NCBI RefSeq assembly: GCF_011050365.1
Contig: NZ_DRFV01000006.1
Span: 62,001-126,000 of the forward strand
DNA: 64,000 nucleotides
Source of the DNA: Pseudohongiella sp.
Lineage (GTDB): Bacteria > Pseudomonadota > Gammaproteobacteria > Pseudomonadales > Pseudohongiellaceae
Reading direction: 5' to 3'
Of this stretch, positions 43,733 through 53,264 are shown in pieces. Both the position numbers and the translations under genes were made by a program. Each line of letters begins with the position of its first letter. The first letter of the stretch is position 1. The notes below the pieces were generated by a model. That model ran no database searches. It was not told the origin of the DNA and saw only the letters and a program-made list of their open reading frames with translations.

Positions 43733-44830
43733 ATGAAATCAATCACAGCTGTTGTAAAGCAACATGCGAAGTCACTGATCGCCCGGCGTAGCCTGATGCT
43801 TGGCATCTCTGCGACGGCGGCGCTGGCCCTGATGCCGCTGTCATTGCCTGTCGTCGCGCAGCAAAGTGAAGCAGAGCCCATCGCGGTGGGTGGCCTGCAC
43901 AGTTTCGAATTGCGCGTCAGTGACGTGGAGCGCTCGCTTGAGTTTTACCAGGGCCTGTTCGGTGCACCGGTGCTGAATCGCCTGACTGATACCGTGTCGC
44001 TGCAGATTGGTGATGGACCGCAGTACTTCACACTCGCGCCTGTGCGGCGTGGCGAGCAGCCCCATATCCGTCACTTCGCCCTCAGCGTACCCGGCTTTAG
44101 CCTGTTTGGCCTGCAGCGTGACCTGGCCGAGCACGGGATGACGCGGACGGTCGAGACCCTGTTTGATGGTCGTTCGCCACTGGAGCTGGCGAATCTGACC
44201 TGGACCGAACGGCTGCCTGACGACAGCCAGGATATGACCACGGAGAATCACCACCTGTATTTTGCCGACCGCGATGGTATCCGCGTGCAGCTTTCCAGTC
44301 CTGATGCCTGTGGATCGGGGGAGGGCCCGCAGGCAACATGCAACCTGGAGCCAGCGCCGGAGGAGGGTCTGATCGAATTGCGCGAGATCAATCACTTCAC
44401 CACTTACGTGTCAAATTACCAGTTGACCAACGAGTTCTATCGCAACCTGTTTGGTCTGGAAAACCAGGCATTTCAGGGTACCTTCCCGCTGCTGGGTCTG
44501 AGTGATGGCCGTCAGTTCCTGATGTTTGTCGGTGGCACACAGCCGGGCGAGCCGGCGCAGCCCGGGCGCATCGATCATGCCAGTCTCAATATCGAAAATT
44601 TCAGCGAGGAATCTGTGCTTGAGCGTTTGACCGAGTATGGTCTGACTGCCCGGCCCGAAGGGGAAGAAGCCAGGCCCCTGCAGCACTGGGTCAGCCGACG
44701 CATGCCCGAGCGGGGCGGCGCACCGGGTGGTACGCCGGAGGTCTACTTCTCGGATCCGGATGGTATTCACATCCAGCTTCAACACCACACCTACTGTGGC
44801 GGTGGCGGCGTTTTTGGCGAGGAGTGCTAA
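43733..44830 (+). CDS. Exported double VOC-domain protein (glyoxalase/dioxygenase fold)
   Basis: A 365-residue protein with a twin-Arg-like signal (ARRSLMLGISATAALALMPLSLPVVAQ). It has two vicinal-oxygen-chelate modules at about 52-190 and 215-355: VGGLHSFELRVSDVERSLEFYQGLFG with IRHFALSVPG, and LREINHFTTYVSNYQLTNEFYRNLFG with IDHASLNIEN and VYFSDPDGIHIQL. Each module offers His/Glu positions for a divalent metal. VOC enzymes include glyoxalases, extradiol dioxygenases and resistance proteins; substrate cannot be told. The Tat-like signal implies it is folded with a cofactor before export. ATG 43733 is chosen by GGGAGA and the signal peptide. An upstream extension to 43448 is antisense to the neighbouring gene and is dismissed. 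Confidence 0.78.
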   Translation: MKSITAVVKQHAKSLIARRSLMLGISATAALALMPLSLPVVAQQSEAEPIAVGGLHSFELRVSDVERSLEFYQGLFGAPVLNRLTDTVSLQIGDGPQYFTLAPVRRGEQPHIRHFALSVPGFSLFGLQRDLAEHGMTRTVETLFDGRSPLELANLTWTERLPDDSQDMTTENHHLYFADRDGIRVQLSSPDACGSGEGPQATCNLEPAPEEGLIELREINHFTTYVSNYQLTNEFYRNLFGLENQAFQGTFPLLGLSDGRQFLMFVGGTQPGEPAQPGRIDHASLNIENFSEESVLERLTEYGLTARPEGEEARPLQHWVSRRMPERGGAPGGTPEVYFSDPDGIHIQLQHHTYCGGGGVFGEEC

Positions 44831-44867
44831 AAAGCACCCCGTCGGGCAATACCGAGTGGTTGGTTGG

Positions 44868-46625
44868 CTACTGGCTGACAGTACCGGCAGATACCGTGCC
44901 TTCACGGCGCGGGTCTGCTGCACCCACGAGGCCGTCATCGGTCACCAGAATAACGTGCAAGCCTGAATTTTCCCCGTCGCTTTCCTGCACATCATAACCT
45001 TCGCTACGCAGACGGTCGGCCAGTGCCTGACCCGGTTCGCGGTTGATCTCAACTCGAACAGTGTCGCCGCGGGCGATGATATTGGGGAAGGCGACAGCCT
45101 CTTCCACGGACATGCCCCAGTCGACAATGCCCAGCACGGACTTTGCCGTGTAGGCCGGGATAGAGTTGCCGCCCGGCGAGCCGGTTACCATGTAAAGTTC
45201 ATTGCTCTCATTCAGGATAATGGTCGGTGACATCGATGACCGTGGTCGGGCACCCGGTCTGACCATATTCGCAGCTTCCGGCTGGTCGGCATAATATTCG
45301 CGCGCGAAATCGGTCATTTCGTTGTTGAGCAGGAAACCCGCCGCCCAGCGTCCCGAACCAAAAGCCGACTCCACAGTCATCGTGGCTGACACTGCATTGC
45401 CCTCGTTGTCGATAATGGACAGGTGAGTCGTCCCTGCTGGCTCCTGAGTACTGTCCTGGGCCCACTGCGCAGTAATAGCGCTACCCAGAATGGCCGCCGG
45501 GTCACCTCGCTGTGGCGTAGCACCGGGCGCTGCCGGATTTTCACTGCGGTACTTTATGTATTGCGGATCCAGCAATTGCTGTACCGGCACCGTGACGTGG
45601 TCCGGATCGCCAAAATAGTAATCCCGGTCAGCGTAGGCGAGGCGTTGTGCATCGACAAAGGCCTTTATCTGTTGCTCCTGGCTGGGATTCTCCGGCACCA
45701 GCTCGTCGTACAGGTTGGCTATCATGATCTGCATGGCGCCGGAGGAAGGTGGGGTGGCAGAGCAGATGTTAAGTAAGCGCCATGTGCCACAAATAGCTGC
45801 ACGCTCCACTGCTTCGTAATTCCCGATATCATTTACCGTCATGCTGCCACCGTTGTCACCGGCCTGTGCAGAAGCCGCCATGGCTTCAGCAATCTCTCCC
45901 TGATAAAACGCAGAGGGGCCTTCGTCAGCGACGCGTTGCAGGGTATTGGCATATGCCGGATTGCGCAGCATGCTGCCGGCCTGTAACGGCTCTCCGTCAG
46001 GGTAAAAATAGTCGGCGGAACCCGGATTTTCGTCCAGCCGGGAGATTTGTGCCATTTGCGGCAGGTAGCCGGCCATCTTGCCGGAGACTTCAAAACCTTC
46101 GCTGGCCAAACCAATTGCGGGCTCAAACAATGTCGCCCATGGCAGCTTGCCGTAGTTATCGTGCGCCAGTTTGTATAACGCGACGGCGCCTGGCACACCG
46201 ATGGCGTTGCCGCTTTGCCAGGCATCAAGGAAGCCACCGGGTTCACCGTCCTGCATGAACATGTCAGGTGCTGCGCCGGCCGGCGCGGTTTCCCGGCCAT
46301 CAAGGAATCTGACGTCCTGAGTCGACTGTTCGTATACCACCATAAAGCCGCCGCCGCCCAGCCCCGAACTTTCCGGTTCGACCAGGCCCAATACCGCATG
46401 CGCGGCAATGGCGGCATCTACCGCATGCCCGCCTTGTGCCAGCATCTGTACCGCCGCGTCGGTCGCATATGGATTGGCGACAGCGGCCATATAGCCCAGA
46501 GACCAGCTTTCTGCTTCGACCACGGGTGGCGACCCGGCTGCCGATGGGGCAGTGATGGTTGAATTTTCAGGTTCGGAACAGGCGGCAAAAATCGCCAGAC
46601 TCAGAATAGCAACGGGGAATCTCAT
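44868..46625 (-). CDS. ggt: Gamma-glutamyltranspeptidase, lipoprotein form
   Basis: A 585-residue envelope hydrolase/transferase that cleaves gamma-glutamyl bonds, mainly of glutathione. MRFPVAILSLAIFAAC is a lipoprotein signal (Cys16). The proenzyme cleavage site and nucleophile are at Thr399 in AGTTHLSIIDNEG. Other Ntn-hydrolase landmarks are GGGGFMVVYE with FLDGRETAP (substrate-binding Arg), AFGSGRWAAGFLLNNEMTDF and SMSPTI...GSPGGN. The self-processed large and small subunits would lie in the periplasm, so this enzyme probably recycles exported glutathione. It is divergent from the flavin disulfide reductase gene across 131 bases. Confidence 0.94.
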   Translation of the reverse strand: MRFPVAILSLAIFAACSEPENSTITAPSAAGSPPVVEAESWSLGYMAAVANPYATDAAVQMLAQGGHAVDAAIAAHAVLGLVEPESSGLGGGGFMVVYEQSTQDVRFLDGRETAPAGAAPDMFMQDGEPGGFLDAWQSGNAIGVPGAVALYKLAHDNYGKLPWATLFEPAIGLASEGFEVSGKMAGYLPQMAQISRLDENPGSADYFYPDGEPLQAGSMLRNPAYANTLQRVADEGPSAFYQGEIAEAMAASAQAGDNGGSMTVNDIGNYEAVERAAICGTWRLLNICSATPPSSGAMQIMIANLYDELVPENPSQEQQIKAFVDAQRLAYADRDYYFGDPDHVTVPVQQLLDPQYIKYRSENPAAPGATPQRGDPAAILGSAITAQWAQDSTQEPAGTTHLSIIDNEGNAVSATMTVESAFGSGRWAAGFLLNNEMTDFAREYYADQPEAANMVRPGARPRSSMSPTIILNESNELYMVTGSPGGNSIPAYTAKSVLGIVDWGMSVEEAVAFPNIIARGDTVRVEINREPGQALADRLRSEGYDVQESDGENSGLHVILVTDDGLVGAADPRREGTVSAGTVSQ

Positions 46626-46756
46626 GACAGCTTGGTTTCCGGTATTAGTGAGTGATTCGTATATAACAGAAGCATATAGCCGTTTCGGGTGAGGTACAAC
46701 ACAAGTACACTAAAGCCGGGAACTTGAGTGATCACGCGTGACGAGGAGAGTGGCGA

Positions 46757-48169
46757 ATGAATGTGGATACCGTGATAGTCGGGGCAGGCACGGCCGGTCT
46801 GTCAGCATTGCGTGAAGTGAGGCGCTATACTGATGACTTTCTGGTGGTGAATAACGGGCATTGGGGAACCACCTGCGCAGCAGTGGGCTGCATGCCGTCA
46901 AAAGCGCTGATCGAGGTGGCCAATGCGTTTCATCACCGCAAACTGTTTCAACAGTTTGGCCTGCGTGGGGCGGACGCTTTGCGGGTCGATATACCGGCGG
47001 TGTTGGCGCATGTGCGGAAGCTAAGAGACGGTTTTGTCAAAGGACCGGAGTCCGTCCCTGAGGAGCTGGGTAAGCGGGCGGTGCAGGGTTTTGCGCGCCT
47101 GTCAGGCCCCGGTTGTATTGAGGTCAATGGCAACAGGATTCACGCCCGCAGTATCATTCTGGCGCCTGGCAGCCGTCCGGTGGTGCCTGAGTCATGGCTG
47201 GCATTCGGTGACCGCATACTGACCACCGATTCGCTGTTTGAAAAAAACGACCTGCCGCAACGCATTGCCGTGGTGGGTATGGGTGCAATCGGCGTGGAGA
47301 TAGCGCAGGCGCTGGCCCGACTGGGTATCACAGTGGCGGCCTTTGATAATAGTGACCGGCTGGCGGGTATCGGTGATGATGAGGTACTGGCGGCATTTCG
47401 ACCGCTGTTGGAGCGTGAACTGACACTGCACCTTGGTGGGTCCGCTGACCTGGAGCAGGCCGGTGACAGAATCAGGGTCAGCGGCGCGGGCGGCGGGTTT
47501 GAGGCCGATGCGGTGTTGGCGGCCATGGGCCGGCGACCCAATATAGATGGTCTGGGGCTGGAGACTCTGGGAGTACCACTGAGTGACAAAGGCATGCCTC
47601 AGGTTGATCCGACCACGCTGCGTATAGGCGGTCTGCAGGTGTTCCTGGTGGGCGACGCCAATGCTGACCGGCCATTGCTGCACGAGGCCGCCGATGAGGG
47701 TTATATCGCCAGCCAGTTTGCCGCGCCCGGCGCAGATCGTCACGGATTCTGTCGTCGTACGCCCATGTCAGTTGTTTTCAGTTCGCCGCAGGTGGCACAT
47801 GTTGGTCAGGCGGTGTCTGATATTTCTGACCAGCACCGGGTTACGGGGTCGGCTGATTTCTCCAGGCAGGGCCGGGTACGAATCACGGGCATGGCAGCAG
47901 GTGTGCTGCGGATTCACGCTGACGCACAGAACGGCAAGCTACTGGGTGCAGACATGTGCATACCCGATGCCGAGCACCTGGCTCACCTGCTCGCGCTGGC
48001 GATCGAGCAGAACATGACGGTACAACAAATGCTGGCCATGCCGTTTTATCATCCGGTGATGGAGGAGGGTTTACGCAGCGCACTGCGTGATCTGACAAAG
48101 CAACTGCCCGACAAGGGATTATCTGACCTGTCGCGTTGTCCGGAGATCGGACACGAAGCGCTTGACTGA
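46757..48169 (+). CDS. Dihydrolipoamide dehydrogenase-family flavoprotein disulfide reductase
   Basis: A 470-residue class I flavin disulfide reductase: FAD motif VIVGAGTAGLSAL, redox-active pair Cys40/Cys45 in GTTCAAVGCMPSKAL, NAD-binding motif VVGMGAIGVEIAQAL, FAD-binding VFLVGDAN, and C-terminal dimer/active-site FYHPVMEEGLR with His-Pro and Glu. The pair is CAAVGC, not CLNVGC as in typical Lpd, and the pattern HPVMEE differs from HxHPTxxE. It may be a lipoamide-dehydrogenase paralogue with another disulfide substrate. No 2-oxoacid dehydrogenase E1/E2 genes are near. NADH- or NADPH-dependent reduction of a disulfide, or a thiol/persulfide substrate, are options. Followed 15 bases later by yedK. 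Confidence 0.85.
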   Translation: MNVDTVIVGAGTAGLSALREVRRYTDDFLVVNNGHWGTTCAAVGCMPSKALIEVANAFHHRKLFQQFGLRGADALRVDIPAVLAHVRKLRDGFVKGPESVPEELGKRAVQGFARLSGPGCIEVNGNRIHARSIILAPGSRPVVPESWLAFGDRILTTDSLFEKNDLPQRIAVVGMGAIGVEIAQALARLGITVAAFDNSDRLAGIGDDEVLAAFRPLLERELTLHLGGSADLEQAGDRIRVSGAGGGFEADAVLAAMGRRPNIDGLGLETLGVPLSDKGMPQVDPTTLRIGGLQVFLVGDANADRPLLHEAADEGYIASQFAAPGADRHGFCRRTPMSVVFSSPQVAHVGQAVSDISDQHRVTGSADFSRQGRVRITGMAAGVLRIHADAQNGKLLGADMCIPDAEHLAHLLALAIEQNMTVQQMLAMPFYHPVMEEGLRSALRDLTKQLPDKGLSDLSRCPEIGHEALD

Positions 48170-48184
48170 ACCCGGGAGCCAGCC

Positions 48185-48898
48185 ATGTGTGGTCGTTTCA
48201 ACATCATTGATTCGCCGGAGGTCCAGGTCCTGCTGCAACACCTGGGCATTACTGGCGGGCAGCTACGTTTTACCCCCGATGCGGCGCCGGGCGCCATGAT
48301 TTCCATAGTTCACGACGCGGACAACGCGCCGGTTATAGCAGATGCCGTCTGGTGGTTGCTGCTGGATCCGGATACCCTGAAACCGAATTATAAATACGCG
48401 TCGTTCAACAGCCGTTGGGACAAGCTCGATCGCAAAGGGTCGCTGAGCTATCAGCCTTTTCGTCAACGACGTTGCATCATACCTGCCAGTGCGTTTGTCG
48501 AGGGCCTGGGTGACAAGCAGACTTATCACAAAATCGAGCTACAGGACTCCGCAATCGCTTTTGCTGGATTGTACAATCGCTACGTCGACAAAAAGACAGG
48601 GGAGTCAGTGCTGGCGGCGAGTATTATTACGCTCGGGTCATTGCCGCAATGGCAGCATGTCCATCCCAAATCAATGCCGCTGATGTTGCCGTTTGAAAAC
48701 AAAGACGTCATCAGTGCCTGGTTGGACAAAGACAATAAAGAGGTCTCTGAATTTGAGGCGTTGATGGTGCCACAGGTTCGCAAGACCCAGGTGCTGACAC
48801 CAATCGGACGGCCCGCCAAGTGGAATGTGAAAGGTCCATCGTGGACGATACCGCCCTCTGCGGAAGCGGGCCAGAGGGCGGCAGGGATTCTGTATTAA
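48185..48898 (+). CDS. yedK: SOS response-associated peptidase family (HMCES/YedK), abasic-site shield
   Basis: A 237-residue protein that crosslinks to abasic sites in single-stranded DNA through its N-terminal Cys2 (MCGRFN), protecting them during replication. Other motifs: NSRWDKL (residues about 76-82), CIIPASAFVEG with the conserved Glu, and HPKSMPLMLP with His and Pro near 161-168. Family length is about 220-240. Start at the codon before Cys2 is required by the mechanism. It starts 15 bases after the flavoprotein gene and its stop overlaps that of dodecin (48895-48898), a tail-to-tail overlap. SOS regulation is not evident from a visible LexA box. Confidence 0.9.
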   Translation: MCGRFNIIDSPEVQVLLQHLGITGGQLRFTPDAAPGAMISIVHDADNAPVIADAVWWLLLDPDTLKPNYKYASFNSRWDKLDRKGSLSYQPFRQRRCIIPASAFVEGLGDKQTYHKIELQDSAIAFAGLYNRYVDKKTGESVLAASIITLGSLPQWQHVHPKSMPLMLPFENKDVISAWLDKDNKEVSEFEALMVPQVRKTQVLTPIGRPAKWNVKGPSWTIPPSAEAGQRAAGILY

Positions 48899-49110
48899 CT
48901 GTTCTCTATCCGGAAGCCTATTTTCAGAGTAACCTGGAAGTGTCCGACATCGCCGTCAACAATGTGGCCCCGAGTTTCCGTCACTTCAAACCATTCAAGC
49001 ATTCGGGTGGTCTTGTGGGCCTGTTTGATAGCGTTGCGAATTGCATCGTCAGTGCTTTGCGTGGACGAGCCTACGACTTCGATTTTCTTGTAGACGTGAT
49101 GATCAGACAT
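48895..49110 (-). CDS. Dodecin, flavin-storing small protein
   Basis: A 71-residue protein (MSDHHVYKKIEVVGSSTQSTDDAIRNAIKQAHKTTRMLEWFEVTETRGHI...) of the dodecin family. It forms dodecamers that sequester FMN, riboflavin or CoA. The Trp of MLEWFEV, in the position of the flavin-stacking Trp, and the typical GSSTxSxxDAIxxAIxxA start are present. ATG 49110 is used because AAGGAG lies 5 bases upstream; a longer GTG start at 49116 would overlap that site. It is alone on the minus strand, convergent with yedK. Confidence 0.88.
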   Translation of the reverse strand: MSDHHVYKKIEVVGSSTQSTDDAIRNAIKQAHKTTRMLEWFEVTETRGHIVDGDVGHFQVTLKIGFRIENS

Positions 49111-49401
49111 ATTCACTCCTTGCTACGGAAAATGAACATCAACTGTAACATATCACGCGCAGGCCTTCAGGGGGCCGCGACCGCATGCGGCTAAATTGCA
49201 CAGCATTGGTGCGTTATCGCCCGACGAATGAGCCTGAAAACCTGTGATCCATGTGTCCGGTTTAGCGCTCTGTAGCCCGTATTCAGTGCATCCTGGGCTT
49301 TCTTTCAGTGTTACCTGGCATTGAGCGGCACGAATTCTGCAGATGTCCTGTTATCGCGCACAGATCAGCACTGCAGCATTACCAGGAGCTCTGAAAGTAA
49401 T

Positions 49402-50706
49402 ATGGTGCCATTTACCCTGCTGGGCCCCATACGCGCCATACTCTTCAGCGTAGCGCTGCTGCTGCTTGGCAACGGTCTGATCAATACCCTGTTGTCGCTC
49501 AGAGGCACACAAGAGGGTTTTTCCAGCATGATGCTGGGGATGATCATGTCCGGGTACTTTGTCGGCTTCGTTTGTGGCACCTGGGTCAGTGCCCGGCTGA
49601 TAAAGCGTATGGGGCATATTCGCACCTTTGGTTTTTGCGCTGCCGTGTGCGCCAGTGTGGCCTTGCTGCATTTCATTTTCATTGATCCCTGGGCCTGGCT
49701 TGGCCTGCGCTTTATCTACGGTCTGTCGTACATCACGCTGATCACCGTCATCGAAAGCTGGCTGAACAGTCAGGCAGCGAGCCACGAGCGTGGCAAAGTG
49801 TTTGCCATATACATGGTGGTTAATCTGGGCGCGCTGGCCATCGCCCAGCAATTGCTCAGACTGGAAAACGATAATGGATTTTTGCTGTTTGCATTGGTCG
49901 CCATTTTTATCTGCTGGGCCCTGTTGCCGATAACCAGCACCCGCCGGCCGCAACCGGTGTTACCCGATCGCCCGAAAAGCAGCTTATGGTCATTGCTGGG
50001 ATTTGCACCGCTGGCGGTAGCCTCTGCCGCGTTGTCCGGACTTGCCATGGGTGCGTTCTGGGGCATGACACCCGTCTATGCCACGGGCCTGGGGTTTGAT
50101 GCCGGCGGCGTCGGGCTGATCATGAGTGTGACGATTCTGGGGGGAGCGTTGTTGCAGATCCCGATTGGCCGCTATTCCGATAATCATGACCGCCCCAGAG
50201 TCATGACCGTGGTCGTGCTGTTGGCGTCGGGAGTCGCCTTGTTGATGCCACTGGCACCGAGTCAGATGGCACTGTTGATACTGTACTTCATCTGGGGCGG
50301 CCTGGCGTTTTCGATGTATCCGCTGGCCGTGGCGCAGCTCATTGATCAGCTAAATCCGGACGAAGTGGTGGCTGGCTCTTCTGATATGCTGGTCATGCAT
50401 GGTGCCGGATGTGCGTTGGCGCCGATATTGGCGGGGGCTATCATGAACCTGGTCGGCGGTCATGGCTTGCCGCTGTATATTGCAACCGTGCTTGGCATAC
50501 TTGGTATATATGCCATATTCAGGCGCCGTCGCGTCAGTGTACTGGTTGCCGGTGAGACCGGGCATTTTGAACCTATGGTACAAACCAGTACGCTGGTGTT
50601 GTCAATGATGTTTGATGACCGTCAGATGGATTTGTTCAGCGACCCTGCCTTCTACGAAGAAGGCGAGTTGGCGCGCCTGCGTGATGTAATCAAGCCGTCC
50701 GTGTGA
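49402..50706 (+). CDS. MFS transporter
   Basis: A 434-residue inner-membrane transporter with 12 predicted helices and the MFS pattern, including the motif-A-like GTWVSARLIKRMGHIRTFG between helices 2 and 3, and GRYSDNHDRPRVM in the second half. The order and ends resemble the YcaD/UhpC-like MFS group of E. coli. Substrate not assignable. The start is ATG 49402 (AGGAG at 49384-49388); the longer frame from 49321 has no better site. Tail residues after about 410 are acidic. Its stop is 2 bases before the convergent ABC-F stop. Confidence 0.85.
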   Translation: MVPFTLLGPIRAILFSVALLLLGNGLINTLLSLRGTQEGFSSMMLGMIMSGYFVGFVCGTWVSARLIKRMGHIRTFGFCAAVCASVALLHFIFIDPWAWLGLRFIYGLSYITLITVIESWLNSQAASHERGKVFAIYMVVNLGALAIAQQLLRLENDNGFLLFALVAIFICWALLPITSTRRPQPVLPDRPKSSLWSLLGFAPLAVASAALSGLAMGAFWGMTPVYATGLGFDAGGVGLIMSVTILGGALLQIPIGRYSDNHDRPRVMTVVVLLASGVALLMPLAPSQMALLILYFIWGGLAFSMYPLAVAQLIDQLNPDEVVAGSSDMLVMHGAGCALAPILAGAIMNLVGGHGLPLYIATVLGILGIYAIFRRRRVSVLVAGETGHFEPMVQTSTLVLSMMFDDRQMDLFSDPAFYEEGELARLRDVIKPSV

Positions 50707-50707
50707 A

Positions 50708-52291
50708 TCAGTAAACCCCCAGGCTCCGCAGGTAGTCTTCGTAATTGCCCTTAAAGTCGACAAGGCCACTGGGTTGCATGTCTATGATGCGAGTGGCCAG
50801 AGAGGTGACAAACTCACGGTCATGGCTGACGAAAATCAGCGTGCCAGGGTAGTTTTCCAGCGCCAGGTTGAGTGCTTCGATGGATTCCATGTCGAGGTGG
50901 TTGGTGGGTTCGTCCATCAACAGGACGTTGGGGTTGATCAGACTGAACTTGCCAAACATCATGCGCGCTTTTTCACCGCCGGACAGCACCGGCAAATGCT
51001 TGTTGACGTCATCATTGGAGAATAACATGCGGCCCAGCGCCGAGCGTACCAGTTGCTGGTCGCCCTTGGTCCATTGTTTCATCCAGTCAAACAGGGTGAT
51101 TTCTTCGACAAACTCGGCACTGTGGTCCTGGGCAAAATAACCGATGTCAGCCTGTTCGGCCCACTTCAGTTTGCCTTCGTTAAGTGCCACTTCATTCATC
51201 AGGCAGCGCAGCAGTGTGGTTTTGCCGGCGCCGTTGGGACCGATGATGGCGACACGCTCACCGGCCTCGATCTGCAGGCTCAATTTGGAGAACAGTGTTG
51301 TGTCATAGGCCTTGGTGGCGTTTTCCATGATCAACGCCTGTCGATGCAGCTTTTTGTTTTCGACAAAGCGTATATAGGGGCTGATACGACTGGAAGGTTT
51401 GACATCCTCCAGTTGAATTTTTTCGATCTGGCGTGCGCGCGAGGTGGCCTGTTTGGCTTTGGAGGCATTGGCCGAAAAACGGCTGACAAAGGCCTGCAGC
51501 TCATTGATCTGTGATTTTTTCTTGGCGTTTTCGTTCAGCAGGCGTTCTCGGGCCTGGGTTGACGCGATCATGAAATCATCGTAATTGCCCGGATACAGCC
51601 GCAACTCACCATAGTCCATGTCGGCAATATTGGTGCAGACTGCATTCAGGAAGTGCCGGTCGTGGGAAATAATAATGATGGTGCTGTTGCGTTGGTTCAG
51701 CACGGTTTCCAGCCAGCGGATGGTATTGATGTCCAGGTTGTTGGTCGGCTCGTCCAGCAGCAATACGTCCGGATCCGAGAACAGTGCCTGTGCCAGCAGC
51801 ACACGCAGCTTCCAGCCCGGGGCGATGGCACTCATCGGACCATCGTGCTGCTCAAGCGGGATGTCCAGGCCCAGCAACAGTTCACTGGCGCGTGACTCGG
51901 CGGTATAACCATCCATCTCGGCAAAGGGTTCTTCCAGCTCGGCAACAGCCATGCCATCGGCTTCACTCATCTCTTCCAGATTGTAAATGCGGTCTCGCTC
52001 GGATTTGACCCGCCACAGTTCTTCGTGGCCCATGATGACAGTGTCGATGACCGTATACTTCTCATAGGCGAACTGATCCTGGCGCAACTTGCCCAGACGG
52101 ACATCGGGCTCCAGCATCACCTGACCGCTGGTCGGTACCAGATCACCGCCCAGTATTTTCATGAATGTGGACTTGCCGCAGCCGTTTGCCCCGATCAGGC
52201 CATAACGCTTGCCCTGGGAGAATTTGACGGATACGTTCTCGAATAACGGCTTGGCGCCGAATTGCATAGTGAGATTAGCGGTGGAAATCAC
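50708..52291 (-). CDS. ABC-F ATPase, YbiT-like translation factor
   Basis: A soluble twin ATP-binding protein of 527 residues: first Walker [10 protein letters not shown], first ABC signature degenerate ([19 protein letters not shown]), Walker [13 protein letters not shown]; second Walker [10 protein letters not shown], signature [11 protein letters not shown], Walker [14 protein letters not shown] helical linker (about residues 240-300, [32 protein letters not shown]) joins them. This is the ABC-F group that binds the ribosomal E site and rescues stalled or structurally difficult translation; no membrane domain is present. YbiT is the nearest in length and linker pattern, but Uup and EttA are relatives. 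Single-gene unit. Confidence 0.9.
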   Translation of the reverse strand: MISTANLTMQFGAKPLFENVSVKFSQGKRYGLIGANGCGKSTFMKILGGDLVPTSGQVMLEPDVRLGKLRQDQFAYEKYTVIDTVIMGHEELWRVKSERDRIYNLEEMSEADGMAVAELEEPFAEMDGYTAESRASELLLGLDIPLEQHDGPMSAIAPGWKLRVLLAQALFSDPDVLLLDEPTNNLDINTIRWLETVLNQRNSTIIIISHDRHFLNAVCTNIADMDYGELRLYPGNYDDFMIASTQARERLLNENAKKKSQINELQAFVSRFSANASKAKQATSRARQIEKIQLEDVKPSSRISPYIRFVENKKLHRQALIMENATKAYDTTLFSKLSLQIEAGERVAIIGPNGAGKTTLLRCLMNEVALNEGKLKWAEQADIGYFAQDHSAEFVEEITLFDWMKQWTKGDQQLVRSALGRMLFSNDDVNKHLPVLSGGEKARMMFGKFSLINPNVLLMDEPTNHLDMESIEALNLALENYPGTLIFVSHDREFVTSLATRIIDMQPSGLVDFKGNYEDYLRSLGVY

Positions 52292-52635
52292 AATAGACTC
52301 TGTACTGAAGGATTGAATACGTAGGATCGAATGAAGGCGCGCATGCTAACAGAATCCGGGCCTCAGAGCATCCGCCATAACATCGGACCAGAGCGGAGCA
52401 AGCGGGCACCCTATGCGCGAGGTCGTCATTTCTGACAATCATGTATGACAGCAATGGCACGGGGTTTGATTTCTGTCTCTCGCAATCAAGGTGTGATTTG
52501 GTTTAAATTTCATTGTTAACAATGACTTAATATTTATTTTTGGGGCTGGCACGGAGCATGCTTTGTTCCTGGCACAATGCCTGACATCAAACAGGGCGGG
52601 ATTTGTTCACGTTTTTGCAAAACAGAGGAAAACAA
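52292..52635. other. Intergenic region upstream of the haem lipoprotein
   Basis: 344 bases without a gene. The left part is the leader of the ABC-F gene. The right part (52500-52580) is AT-rich and contains the 16-bp perfect palindrome TCATTGTTAACAATGA at 52510-52525, then a sigma-54-like sequence at 52546-52562 (CTGGCACG-N4-ATGCT), one mismatch from consensus. Confidence 0.45.
52510..52562 (+). promoter_or_regulatory. Palindrome and sigma-54-like promoter before the haem lipoprotein
   Basis: TCATTGTTAACAATGA at 52510-52525 is a 16-bp perfect palindrome. Downstream, CTGGCACG-GAGC-ATGCT at 52546-52562 fits the -24/-12 sigma-54 pattern (TGGCACG-N4-TTGCW) except the first T. Its GG and GC cores are kept. 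The predicted start would be near 52573, leaving a short leader before 52636. Which factor uses it is unknown. Confidence 0.35.
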
Positions 52636-53226
52636 ATGAGAAAGTCGCTGTTTCAAAACCCTGTTAGCGTAACAGGCGTCACTATTGCCGGCTTGTTGTT
52701 GCTTGGGGCGTGCCAAGCCGAAACCCGGCAACCTCCGCCACAGCTCGTAGAGCAAGGGCAGGCGTTAAGTACGCAGTTCGTCGCCACTTTGCTGCCGACA
52801 TTGCAGGCCGCCATGCAGCAAGGCGGGCCCGTCAATGCTGTTGAGGTTTGTGCGGTGGCGGCGCCACGCATTGCAGCTGAACTGTCCGAGGCATCGGGCT
52901 GGTCGGTGACCCGGGTCAGTCTGCGTGCCCGCAATCAGAGCAGCGCCGTTCCCGATCCTTGGGAGGCCGACATGTTGGCTGACTTCGACCGGCGACAGCT
53001 GGCAGGCGAGCCGGTAGCGCAATTGAATGCAGCAGAGGTTGTGAATGGTGAGTTTCGTTATCTGCAGGCGCAGGCGGCAGGGCCGTTATGCCTGACCTGC
53101 CACGGCACTGACATCAGCACCGAGGTACAGTCAGTATTGGATCAGTATTATCCGCAGGACATGGCGACCGGCTATATTGCCGGACAGATTCGCGGCGCCA
53201 TCAGTATGCGGGTATCGCTGGATTGA
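52636..53226 (+). CDS. Tll0287-like (DUF3365) haem-c lipoprotein
   Basis: A 196-residue lipoprotein (lipobox LLLGAC, Cys26) with a DUF3365 domain: a PAS-like sensor fold with one c-type haem bound at CLTCH (Cys152, Cys155, His156). Proteins of this family carry a haem with possible gas- or redox-sensing function and often accompany histidine kinases or chemoreceptors. Here it lies beside a PAS chemoreceptor (convergent) and near two sensor systems. ATG 52636 has GAGGAAAA upstream. The mature protein would face the periplasm. Its role as a sensor is inference. Confidence 0.8.
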   Translation: MRKSLFQNPVSVTGVTIAGLLLLGACQAETRQPPPQLVEQGQALSTQFVATLLPTLQAAMQQGGPVNAVEVCAVAAPRIAAELSEASGWSVTRVSLRARNQSSAVPDPWEADMLADFDRRQLAGEPVAQLNAAEVVNGEFRYLQAQAAGPLCLTCHGTDISTEVQSVLDQYYPQDMATGYIAGQIRGAISMRVSLD

Positions 53227-53227
53227 C

Positions 53228-53256
53228 GCGGAAGCGTTTTGCAATGCCGCTTCCGC
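53228..53256. terminator. Hairpin between convergent genes at 53.2 kb
   Basis: GCGGAAGCG (53228-53236) and CGCTTCCGC (53248-53256) form a 9-bp GC-rich stem with an 11-base loop between the stop codons of the haem lipoprotein and the chemoreceptor, which face each other. Bidirectional termination is likely; the T-run is weak. Confidence 0.55.
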
Positions 53257-53264
53257 AGTTGCTG

